From assembly GCF_030272615.1 (NCBI RefSeq), contig NC_081412.1, positions 142,000,247 to 142,064,246 on the forward strand: DNA of 64,000 bases. Reading direction: 5' to 3'. This document shows positions 34,757 to 46,400 of the stretch, piece by piece (the first letter of the stretch is position 1; each line of letters starts with the position of its first letter). The DNA comes from Cryptomeria japonica (taxonomy: Eukaryota > Streptophyta > Pinopsida > Cupressales > Cupressaceae). Under the pieces are notes generated by a model. The model saw nothing but the letters and a program-made list of their open reading frames with translations. It was not told the DNA's origin and did no database searches. The translations under genes and the position numbers were made by a program.

Positions 34757-35869
34757 TTGCCACTTTTGACACTGAGATGTACATTTTTAAAATAATCTTC
34801 AACTTCTGAGAACTATAACTTTTAAACTATTAAAAATTTGAAGATGATGTAAATTAGTGATTTCTAGCATTTTGTTTGTAGATTCTATATATATTTTTGT
34901 CAAATTTTTTTGAAGGATTTTTTTAAAAAATTTCCATCTCCCTCGAAAAGTAGTTTTTTACAACAAACTACATTTTTTAAGAGTGATGTGCCTCCCGAAA
35001 TGCATAAATTTTTTTCTATAAATGATAAAAACTTATTTCTTTCAAATTTTGGTTTGTAACATCAATATCCAAGGCTTGCATTTGGTTTTATAGTGATATG
35101 TTCAATATTTTTCATTTTATAAAGTTTTGAAGTCCGACTAGTCATAATTCATACATAGGTTTACGTTTGAACACATAACTTGTTCTATATAAATCGAAAT
35201 TCAATTATTTTTTTTTGTTAGAAAGAAGACATCAATACCAGGGGCATAGATATTTTTCAGAATTTTTTTGAATTAGTTTCTTATTTTTCCCAATGCGTTG
35301 AACAGTGAAGTTCATGTTCGGTGAAAAACCAATTTTCCATAAAATTAAAAAAACAAGAACATAATAAATTCAAAATATAACAAAATTATACTTGTTGGAA
35401 AGCTTGCTCTGAGTACTAACATCTAATATTTTTGGGTTATCAAGATTATTTCATTCATGCTTTGAACCAGAGCTCCGAAGTCATTAATTCTTCAGAACTC
35501 TGAAATTTTTTGGGAAAAACTTCTAATTGGAGGGTTCGAATGAACAGTATTTCGAGCGAATGGGGTTCGCTCGAATCATAAGGGGTTCGAGTGAACCCCC
35601 ATTCGCTTGAACCAGTGGGCTTGATTTTGGCCCATACTTTTTTGTAACGGTCATGTTCGAACGAACCCAACCATTTTTAATTGTCGGGTTTCGTTCAAAC
35701 TCTGGCCGATGCATTTTTTGTTTTTTTTTCATTTGTGGAGTCGTATAAATGTCCATAATTTTTTTCATTTTTTATCACACAAATGATTAAAATAATTCAC
35801 ATTTTTGGATGAGAGAAGACATTTGAAAATTATTTTGAGGGCAATAATTTGAAGGTTTTTTGTAAAAGC
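34757..35869. other. subterminal noncoding region and transposase promoter region
   Basis: No coding frame. From 34780 to 35450 it is homologous, in reverse orientation, to 60535-61075 and 30180-30340, which together are the same end of the relic copy. Hence this is a conserved transposon end and not host DNA. It should contain the promoter of the + strand transposase gene, but I see no convincing TATA box. Confidence 0.7.
35532..35705. repeat. left subterminal inverted motifs (GGTTCGAGCGAA type)
   Basis: At least seven copies, in both orientations, of a core like GTTCGAGCGAA/TTCGCTCGAA: ggttcgaatgaac, ttcgagcgaatgggg, ggttcgctcgaa, ggttcgagtgaacc, cattcgcttgaacc, gttcgaacgaaccc, ggtttcgttcaaac. 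The same kind of cluster is found at the right end (49832-49946). Such arrays often bind transposase. Confidence 0.85.
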
Positions 35870-38800
35870 ATGGGGAACAAGAAGAGAAGGCAAAATAAGA
35901 CTTCAAGGAATTATTCTCCCAAAATGGAAGAAAGATATTGAGAACAAAGAAGACAAAGATATCTTGAAGCAAGTATGTATTTTTAATTTTATTTCTATTT
36001 AATTTAATATGTATTATGTAACAATTAATTAGTTCAATATTTTCAATCTAATATTTTTAATGAAAATTAATTTAAAAAATCTTAATTAAATTAATTGGAA
36101 ATAATAGGATTAAAAATAATCTTGTTTTAATTGGAAAGCATAATTAATTTGAGATAATACATGTGTATTTGCAAATTTCAAATTCCATCAACTTGCTTGT
36201 CATGTAATTGCATTTTTCTCCTATATAATTAAGTCCATTTATAATAGATAAGACCTATTATGTCATAATTTCTAGGTTCTAAATTATATATATATTGATT
36301 ATTTAATCTAGATACATGTACAAGTAATTTCATGTGATAGGTCCTTTAATATCACATAATATATCTATCTTAAGGGGAGTTAAGGATATTAATTGTGAAA
36401 TGTTTTTTCATACGTGGTCATATTGATTTTAATAATAAGGCCTATTAGGACTATTACATTGATTATAGGTCTTAAATGTGACATAAATTTATAAGGTCTA
36501 TTAAACATGTTGAATAATTTAGGTGAACTATTTATATAAATTCACGTACATGCAAAAACATTTTAGATTAGGAGGTCTATTATGCAATAATAGGTCTTAA
36601 ATATACAGAGATGTGACAAATTATAGTCCACCTACATTATGGTCCATAAGAAATTAATTCATATGCATGCATCAAAATATTTGTACTTTTAATTTTCAAA
36701 ATTGGAATTTCTAATTTATCAAAATTTTATTTTATGTGTTAAATCATTGCTCAAAATTAGAGATTGAACTTTAATCCTAACCTGAGAACAAATTGAACTT
36801 TAATCCTAACCTGAGAACAAATTGAACTTTAAACCTAAATAGGTAATTTATTTAGAGTTATAACAATAAGGTCCTGAAAGTAATTAAATTTAATAAACCA
36901 AATTGAACGGGCTAATTTTAACATGTTACAAAGCTTTAAGCCAAATTCACCCCTATTCTTAAACCTAATTGAATAATCTCTGATTAATTCAAGAACCTTA
37001 CACAAACTCTTAAATTATGTTCAGAATGGGCTCGAGAAGAAGGGAGTTCTGAAGCGAGAGTTGAGGCAAATGAACATGTTGAAGAACACAATATAGTTGA
37101 TGAACATAGGGAGGAGATTGTCCAAGTTGAACCAATGGAGACCTTTGAAGGAGAGGGGTCAGGCTCCTTAACTCCTACCACTGATATGGATGAGCACATT
37201 GTGGATCTAGCTAAACAGGTGAAGAGAAATATTTCTTATAAAAATTTAGATCATTTACTTGAAATGGATGTGGATGAGTTGAAACGTCTTAGTGAAGAAC
37301 CTAGACATACTAAAAGGAGGTCAATGAATAAAAGTGGAAAAGAAATAATGTCTCATTTCAACAATCTTGATACTACACTAGAAAAAGCTCAATTGTTATC
37401 AATTGTACTTACTCATAAGGACTTAATAGATCCAATGAAATTGTTGGGTATAGATACAACAAGTCAAAAGAGGAAAACTTCTCAGCTACAAAAATCTATT
37501 GTTAATAATGTTAAGAAAGGTTTGGTGAACATTGGTAAAAAATCTCGAAAACTAGATAAGACCATTTCAAGAAGAGTGATGTTGACATCTTTAGTAAATG
37601 AAAGATTGTCTCAAAAAAGACAAATCTCTTCACTTTCATCTGAGTTTGGTTTTAGTAGAAGGACAATATCTAAATATATTAAAAGGAGAAAGATTTTGGA
37701 TGATACTACCTCAGAAGGGAATTGGGCAATTATGTGTAGAACTCCTCATTCTGATAGAATTGAAGATGTTGTTAGGAACTTTGTGACAAGTTTTTGGAAT
37801 GATAATACTCATCCTTCATCAAATAGTAGAGATTTTATGAAGCAAAGGATTGGTCTTGATCGTTATGATCTCCATGTAAAACATTGGATAGACACAACAA
37901 AACATGAATTGTATGTATTGTTTACTAAAACAAACCCTCATATAAAGATTGGACAAACCATGTTTGAACAGTTAAGGCCATATTATGTGAAGTTAAACAA
38001 AGTTTTTGAAACTTGTTGTTGTCATTATCACATCGAATTTGACTTGTACTATCAGGTGTTTCGAAAGATTAGAGAAGATAGTGATGGTTTTGAAAGTGCT
38101 CCTCCTAAACGAACAAGTCATATCATAGCATCCATCTTATGTGATAAATCAGATGATAATGCAACCGGTAAAATAAATTGCATAAGAGGAATTTGTGGAA
38201 CATGCGGGGACTTGGCTAAATTGCCTTTGAGAGATGAAGATACTGACATGAGGAAGATGGTAAATTGCAAGAGTTACAAGTACAAAAAATTTGAAACAAA
38301 ATTTGGAAAGGAATCTACAAGGCTAGATTATGTAGAAGAGGAAATACCTATTGGAACATTTATGGAAAATTTTCGTAAGTTGATAAAACCATACATATGC
38401 CATGGTTTTTTTGCCAAGTGGCAAGCAGAACAATTTAAAAGATTAAGAGACACTTTCCCACTTGTAACTATTCTATCTGTAGTTGACTTCGCAGAGAATT
38501 ACTCTTTTGCACATCAAAAAGAGATTCAATCAAAGTATTACTTTTCAAAGCAAATCACTATTTTGGTGCATGTGTGTTATTGACATGCACAGATGAATTT
38601 GGATGGTGTTGATAGTACATTTGAAAATCATGTCATTAAGAAAAAGTACCACTTCTATATCAGTGATGATAAGGAGCATGACACACTTTTTGTACAACAT
38701 CACTTTAAGAAGTTTTTTGAATATTTGAAAGATAGAGGCATAACAATAGTTAAACATTTTGTTTGGTCTGATGGATGTGTGACACAATTCAAATCTTCGA

Positions 38801-40050
38801 GGCCATTTTATGCACTATGTAGATATCATTGAAATGACAAAATACCACATGTTTGGAGTTTTTTTGAGAGTGGTCATGGAAAGGGTGAACATGATGGTGT
38901 AGGAGCTTGTATCAAACGTGCTCTAAGAAAGCATCAAATAAAGTACACAGGAGAATGTATAGAAGATGCACATGATGTTGTTGAATGGTGTAAGAAACAC
39001 TTTGAGCAACCTAATTATCCTGGGGAATCATCATCAAGAACATACAAACCCATTCCATATAGAGTGTTTTGGGAGATAACCGGTACGTGTTCTCTTTTAG
39101 TATTTTATTTAATTTTAAAAAAAATGTTCCTAGTTCAAATGTTTCAATTTAACAACTTGATCTACATGTACATTCTTGTACACATGTACATTTTGTAGAT
39201 GTGGATAGAAAATCAATGCATGGATGCAAGAGCGTGGAGAGGACAAGATCTTTGCATTGTGTCATGAGTACAAATAATCACCCATGGACATTATACACTA
39301 GGGATTATTCATGTTTTTTTCTGAATGCATTTTTGAAAACTATGTTGATTGCAAGAACCAAGAGCTTGGATATGTTAGTGAATGGAAAATGGTGCCACTA
39401 GATGTTTCTAACACATATGAGGATTCAAATGAGGATGAAAACTTTGAAGACATTCCTTTGATTTCTGGTGATTACGATCATATTTCAAAATTGATTAAAA
39501 AAGGTACATATATGACATACACATGTAAATATTTCCTTAAAAATGACATATAACTTAGAATTTATTTAACTTATGTCAAATTGCAGGAGATATTTTTGCA
39601 GTCATAGCAAAAGATGGAAATATAGAAGGTGTTAGTTATTATTTATTGTGTTGCACAGAAGAGAGAAAGAAGTTATCGAAATCTGAGATGAGTGATGGAA
39701 TGTCATTTCCCACAAGTTTGAGTCCTGATTTGAATATGTACATGTACAAATCGCTTACATGGAAATTTTTAATTTCTCACCTTTCTTATATACTTGTACA
39801 TGTAGGATCAGTTGTAGTGCAAGGGACATATTTCAAACAAGTTAAAATTGTTCAACATGGGATTCATTTCATTGAATACCAAATTGACAACAAGGTATAT
39901 TAGTATAGTCACTTGGTCATTGTTGTTGGCCTAATTCTTCAAATAGTTCCACATCGAGGGCGGTCTCAAAAGTGGAGACTAGATAGTGAAGATCATGACA
40001 AAATATTAAGTGTTATTGAAGAGTGTTCTGAACCACTTGATGTGGTATGA
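35870..40050 (+). pseudogene. DDE transposase, Sola-like, nearly intact, four exons
   Basis: Exon 1 is 35870-35972 (MGNKKRRQNK..., donor GTATGT). Exon 2 runs from about 36990 to 39082, exon 3 39199-39503, exon 4 39587-40050; introns 39083-39198 and 39504-39586 have GT...AG ends and keep phase. A helix-rich N terminus with an HTH-like stretch (SLSSEFGFSRRTISKYIKRR, about 37635) could bind DNA. CIRGICGTCG looks like a metal site. The catalytic triad is D (38485, in DFAENYS), D (38770, in SDGC) and E (38866, in FFESGHGKGEHDGVG). A Cys-rich CxxC...DCKN stretch follows in exon 3. Defects are TGA stops at 35939, 38581 and 38830, TAG at 39901, and a one-base slip in a T run near 39317-39323. The copy in 27.1-29.8 kb shares exon 1 and the first splice site. 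DDE enzyme: firm; Sola: tentative. Confidence 0.85.
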
Positions 40051-41229
40051 ACTATATATATATTTAGTAATCCAAAGTACACATGTGGTTCAGCCCACAT
40101 GAATTGAATTAATACTCAAGATAAATTCTAGATCTCTTAACTTGTTTTGAAACTAAAGGATAAATATTTTTTAAGTTTAAATACATTATATCAAATTAGG
40201 ATGTATTCATGAAGTTAATTCAAGTACATGTACATGTTTAAATGCATGTTTAATTTGTATGTATAAGGTACTGTATCTAATTCTAAATGCATCTAATTTG
40301 TAAGGACCACTAGTTAAAATAATTTAACTAAAAAATGCATATTTAAATTAGAATGTAATATGTACATTTGTAAAATTGATATAATAATATGGAATTAGGA
40401 CATTTGTAATTAGGACATGTACATGTTGTCAACTATTTAACTATAGTATACATACCTAGAAGCTCACATACCACATGTGAACTATTCAATACATGACCTA
40501 TTAAGTTTAGTTTGTTCATTTCATACATACTCTTTTGTTTGAACATGTTCTTTTAAATTTTAATGCATATCTACTTGTATTTCTAACATGTGCACGTGAT
40601 ATATATATAATCCAGTCCAGTCCATCGAACATAAAGTACATATATAATCTAACATATATGTATGTATGTGCACATGGAATATATAATCTAACACATGTAC
40701 ATGTGCATGAAATATATATAATCTCTAGTCTAAACTTCATATCACATGATGCAGTGGAAATATATATAATCCTAGTATCAAACACAACGGAGATATAAAG
40801 TATAATCTAGTATAAACTTCATTGTACATGCATGTGAAATATACAATCTAATCAAACGTGTATTTAAATATAATCTAATCAAACATGTATAAATCTAATA
40901 TAATCAAACATGTATAAATCTATATAATCTGATCAAACACAATGGAGATATAAAGTATAATCTAGTCTAAACTTCATTACATACATGCATGTGAAATATA
41001 CAATCTAATCAAACATGTATTTAAATCTAATCTAATCAAACATAGTATAAATCTAATATAATCAAACATGTATAAATCTAATCTAATCAAATGTATGTAT
41101 AAATCTAATATAATCAAATGTATGTATAATCTGATCAAACACAAACTAGGTATAAAGTATAATCTAGTCTAAACTCCATGTACGTGCATGAATATATATA
41201 ATATGAAAGTCTATAAAAAGATAAATGTG
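40051..41229. repeat. AT-rich region with degenerate short repeats between the convergent genes
   Basis: Noncoding. From 40595 to 41200 it consists of degenerate tandem phrases of about 20-40 bp (tataatctaatcaaacatgtataaatctaat, tagtctaaacttcat...catgcatgtgaaatatac). It lies between the 3' ends of the + strand transposase and the - strand gene and may hold their terminators. Confidence 0.6.
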
Positions 41230-43228
41230 AATGACCTATAAAGTCTGGAGCAAATCAACAGGGATCATGTCAGCTACAAACTGAGTGACCATCTGAGGGG
41301 GAGTCCTGCAAAAGTAGAATTTATTTAAATATTAAATATAATATATCTATCTCTCTAGACGTGCATGTACATCAAATCCAAGTAGAGTTAAAAAAAAATT
41401 TTAATAAAAATTTTAACGTGCATGTATACATACATGTACATATATGTACCAAAAACCATAACTAACCTATACACTAATAGCATCTAAAGAATCTCTCCTA
41501 TGCACACGCTCAGAGCTCAAGGAAGGAGTGACATGAGCTAACTGTCAATTTAAGGATTAGTCCATGATCAATTTAAATGATCTACAAATTAAAACTTAGA
41601 ACTCTAGATTATTTATTAAACATGATATATATATATATCTAGATTTATCCTACAAATTTTCAACATGTATACATATCTTCTAAAAATTAAAATGCACATG
41701 TACATGTGCATACCTGTGTATCACCTGGAGTAGGCTATATAGTCTGATCCTATCCCGTGATCATATCAACAACATCACTTGTGCCTACATATCTCTCTCT
41801 AGCTATATGTATCACTGAGGAGTGCAATGGGCTAACTAAATGAGTGGGCATCGTGGATGAAGTGTCTGACTATAGTAGCATGTCCATAAATCCCGTATGG
41901 CTCAAATCTCTCATCCGATCCTCAAATGAGTCCAAACCCTCATCTGTGATATGGACCTAATCATCTCGTATCTCCTCCTCAAATGAATCCAAGTGGGCCT
42001 CATCTGTGATATGGACCTGATCAGCTCGTAGCTCCTCCTCTATAGGAACAGAGTGATCTATAGGTGGGTTAGTACCTGGAGCATGCATAGAGTGATGAGA
42101 ATGTTGTGACTACCTCGAGGTATACATCGATGCCACTGTAACCTGACCATCTTTGAGAATCTCCTCTCTAACATCAGCCAACGGTATCCCAAGTCAAGAT
42201 GAAATAAAACTATAAGCATGTAGTAGGTCCTCGGCTAAATACTGTGACATCTATACATGTCTACTACCTCTGACTATAGCTGCTACCTCATCTAGGGAGG
42301 GGATGCTAGTAGAAATATACTAATCATCTGAATCTGAAGCCCCCCCACGACTAGAAGATGCATGATCTGTGGATAATCGCGAACGTGGTCGAGTCATCAT
42401 ATATCTGCCCACCCTGTCAGAAGATATGGTGGCTGCTATTGATGCAATCTATCCAAACCTAATAATTTATTCTCTCTGAGAAGCAATCACAACGTGAACT
42501 ACTATGGGTGCCATGGCTGGGACTACTGCAAGAAATGTTTGGCCAACAAGGTCCCTGTGTCTAGGCGGAGCTCTATCACGCCTACGATATGCATCTCTAT
42601 CAGCAACCGTGCCCCTCCCCTATCCATAATATCTTGGAATATCAAGGTAGTTTGGTTTCATCTGACAATGAACCTCAGCAAATACCTGTTATGCAAAGTA
42701 TAATGGTATCTGGTCATTATTAGGATAATGACCATGGATAGCTAAGAAGCATGGGTAAATCAGTGATGCAACCTGTGGGTTGATACATCTGGTAACCTGA
42801 TATCCCCTCACCTTACTCTTCTCTTGATATTGTGGAAAGAATCTCTCCTTGATGGTCTCCTTCAAGACCACTCCCACCACATTAGCAAAAGAATGAGGAC
42901 CCCTCACCTCACTCCTCAACTGTCTATATATATCCTCTATAACCTCAGGTGAGAATGAGGTATGAGAAACTAAGCAGTCCCTCAATGTCCGCAAACTATC
43001 AAAAATGGATGTGCATGTACTCTTGTATAGGCCATTAGTACGAGGGTCATCTAATATGGCCCTCAACCTATGTAACTCCTAATAACTGTACTGAAAAATA
43101 GTAGCAATGTCGGGCAAGGGGGGATCCTGCTATGGAGGATCAACATCATCAATGTGTGGCTCCTGATGTGGAGCCTACGTAGGTGGATCCTGATCAGGAG
43201 CCTGTGAAGGTATATCCTGGGATGCCAT
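41230..43228 (-). pseudogene. second transposon gene, unknown protein, - strand
   Basis: I do not recognise this protein. From ATG 43228 one frame can be read for 505 codons to 41714, where a donor ACAG|GTATGC follows. Possible further exons lie at about 41545-41470 (LAHVTPSLSSERV...) and 41310-41230. The best preserved part (43066-42692) is 125 codons: ILDDPRTNGLYKSTCTSIFD, then HTSFSPEVIEDIYRQLRSEV, then FFPQYQEKSKVRGYQVTRC. An Arg-rich basic stretch (AYRRRDRAPPRHRD) follows near 42590, and there is an internal duplication of about 20 residues containing VHITDE..DSFE (42035-41900). The frame has 15 stops, 12 of them TAG, mostly where Gln is plausible. It is convergent with the transposase. 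An accessory DNA-binding or regulatory protein of the transposon is the simplest guess; a captured host gene is possible. Confidence 0.55.
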
Positions 43229-43269
43229 CTATCTCGGTACATGTCATAAAGTTAAAATAAATACGTAAG

Positions 43270-43420
43270 CAGAGACAGAGAGAGAGAGAGATTATACATA
43301 TAAATATTCATGAGAGAGAGAGATCATTTTCATTTTCAAAAAATACATGTAAAAATTTCAAATATTTCAGTGAGAGAGAGAGATAACATATATTTCAGAG
43401 AGATAGAGAGATCTAACACA
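43270..43420. repeat. GA microsatellite runs
   Basis: Short (GA)n blocks at about 43275-43290, 43313-43322, 43372-43384 and 43397-43410, upstream of the - strand gene start and next to the tandem array. Confidence 0.85.
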
Positions 43421-43483
43421 TGTATATTTAAATCTTTGACATACATAAAAAATTCAAGAACATGATATATAACATTTGGGCCT

Positions 43484-46400
43484 GGATTTTATAAGGGGTC
43501 ATATGTGGTTCTAAGGGGTCATGCATATGCTAGGACACTATATGATCCTAAGGGGAATGTCATATGTATAGTAGGATGTTATAAGGGGTCATATGACCCC
43601 TTAGGACACATAGGAAATGTCATATGTACAGTAGGATGTCATAAGGGGTCATATGTGACCTACTAAGTGGTCACGCATGTGTCAATGCATGTGTGACCCC
43701 TTAGGACCACATACGACCCCTTAAGACACAATGTGATAGACTAAGGGGTATGACATTCACACTAGGATTTTATAAGGGGTCATATGTGGTTCTAAGGGGT
43801 CATGCATATGTTAGGACACTACATGATCCTAAGGGGAATGCCATATGTACAATAGGATGTTATAAGGGGTCATATGACCCGTTAGGACACATAGGAAATG
43901 TCATATGTATAGTAGGATGTTATAAGGGGTCATATGTGACCTACTAAGGGGTCACGCATGTGTCAATGCATGCATGACCCCTTAGGACCACATACGACTC
44001 CTTAAGACACTATGTGATGGAAAAAGGAGTATGTCGTTCACAATAGGATTTAATAAGCGGTCATATGTGGTTTTAATGGGTTAGGACAACATATGACCCC
44101 TTAGGACACTATATGATCCTAAGGGGAATGTCATATGTATAGTAGGATGTAATAAGGGGTCATATGTGACCTACTAAGGGGTCTTGCATGTGTCAATGCA
44201 TGTGTGACCCCTTAGGACCACATATGACCCCTTAAGACACTATGTGATGAACTTAGGGGTATTTCGTTCACACTAGGATTTTATAAGGGGTCATATACGA
44301 TTCTAAAGGGTTAGGACCACATATGACCCCTTAGGACACTATATGATTCTAAGGGGAATGTCATATGTGACCTACTAAGGGGTCACACATGTGTCAATGC
44401 ATGTGTGACCCCTTAAGACACTATGTGATGAACTAAGGGGTACGTCATTCACACTAGGATTTTATAAGGGGTCATATGCAGTTCTAATGGGTCAAGACCA
44501 CATATGACCCTTTAGGACACTATATGATCCTAAGGGGAATGTCATATCTACAGTAGGATGTTATAAGGGGTCATATGTGACCTACTAAGGGGTCACACAT
44601 GTGTCAATGCATGCGTGACCCCTTAGGACCACATACAACCCCTTAAGACACTATGTGATGAACTAAGGGGTATGTCATTAACACCAGTATTTTATAAGGG
44701 GTCATATACGGTTCTAATGGGTCAGGACCACATATGACCCCTTAGGACACTATATGATCCTAAGGGGAATGTCATATGTATAGTAGGATGTTATAAGGGG
44801 TCATATATGACCTACTAAGGGGTCACGCATGTGTCAATGCATGTGTGACCCCTTAGGACAAAATACGACCCCTTAAGACACTATGTGATGGAGTAAGGGG
44901 TATATCATTCACACTAGGATTTTATAAGGGGTCATATGTGGTTCTAATGGGTCAGGACCATATATGATCCCTTAGGACACTATATGATCCTAAGGGGAAT
45001 GCCATATGTACAGTAGGATGTTATAAGGGGTCATATGTGACCTACTAAGGGGTCACACATGTGTCAATGCATGCGTGACCCCTTAGGACCACATACGACC
45101 CCTTAAGACACTACGTGATGAAGTAAGGGGTATGTCATTCACACTAGGATTTTATAAGGGGTCATATACGGTTCTAATGGGCTAGGACCACATATGACCC
45201 CTTAGGACACTATATGATCCTAAGGGGAATGTTATATGTATAGTAGGATGTTATAAGGGGTCATATGTGACCTACTAAGGTGTCACACATGTGTCAATGC
45301 ATGCGTGACCCTGCAGGACCAAATACGACCCCTTAAGACACTATGTGATGAACTAAGGGGTATGTCGTTCACACTAGGATTTTATAAGGGGTCATATGCG
45401 ATTCTAATGGGTCAGGACCACATATGACCCCTTAGGACACTATATGATCCTAAGGGGAATGTCATATGTACAGTAGGATGTTATAAGGGGTCATATGAGA
45501 CCTACTAAGGGGTCACGCATGTGTCAATGCATGCGTGACTCCTTAGGACCACATACGACCTCTTAAGACACTATGTGATGAACTAAGGGGTATGTCATTC
45601 ACACTAGGATTTTATAAGGGGTCATATGTGGTTCTAATGGGTTAGGACTACATATGATCCCTTAGGACAATATATGATCCTAAGGGGAATGTCATATGTA
45701 CACTAGGATGTTATAAGGGGTCATTTGTGACCTACTAAGGGGTCACCCATGTGTCAATGCATGTGTGATCCCTTAGGATCACATACGCCCTCTTAAGACA
45801 CTATGTGATGAACTAAGGGGTATGTCATTCACACCAGGATTTTATAAGGGGTCATATGCAGTTTTAATGGGTCAGGACCACATATGACCCCTTAGGACAC
45901 TATATGATCCTAAGCGGAAGGTCATATGTATAGTAGGATGTTATAAGGGATCATATGTGACCTACTAAGGGGTCACGCATGTGTCAATGCCTGTGTGACC
46001 CCTTAGGACAACATACGACCCCCTAAGACACTATGTGATGAACTAAGGGGTATGTCGTTCACACCAGGATTTTATAAGGGGTCATATGCAGTTCTAATGG
46101 GTCAAGACCACATATGACCCCTTAGGACACTATATGATCCTAACGGGAATGCCATATGTATAGTAGGATGTTATAAGGGGTCATCTGTGACCTACAAAGG
46201 GGTCATGCATGTGTCAATGCATGCATGACCCCTTAGGACCACATACGACCCCTTAAGACACTATGTGATGAACTAAGGGGTATGTCATTCACTCCAAGAT
46301 TTTATAAGGGGTCATATGTGACCTACTAAGGGGTGGCGCACATGTCAATGCATGCGTGACCCCTTAGGACCACATACGAGCCCTTAAGACACTACGTGAT

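Noticed and set aside
37135-39903. Transposase region as an intact host gene
   Set aside because: It has three TGA and one TAG stop and a frame slip, a second decayed copy nearby, and lies between terminal inverted repeats with a target duplication.
40535-40798. ORFs on both strands at 40.5-40.8 kb
   Set aside because: They overlap on opposite strands in a short-repeat region and contain only repeat-derived codons.
43750-43947. Open frame inside the tandem array as a gene
   Set aside because: It is the translation of satellite monomers; the frame is not kept in other units and the composition is repetitive.
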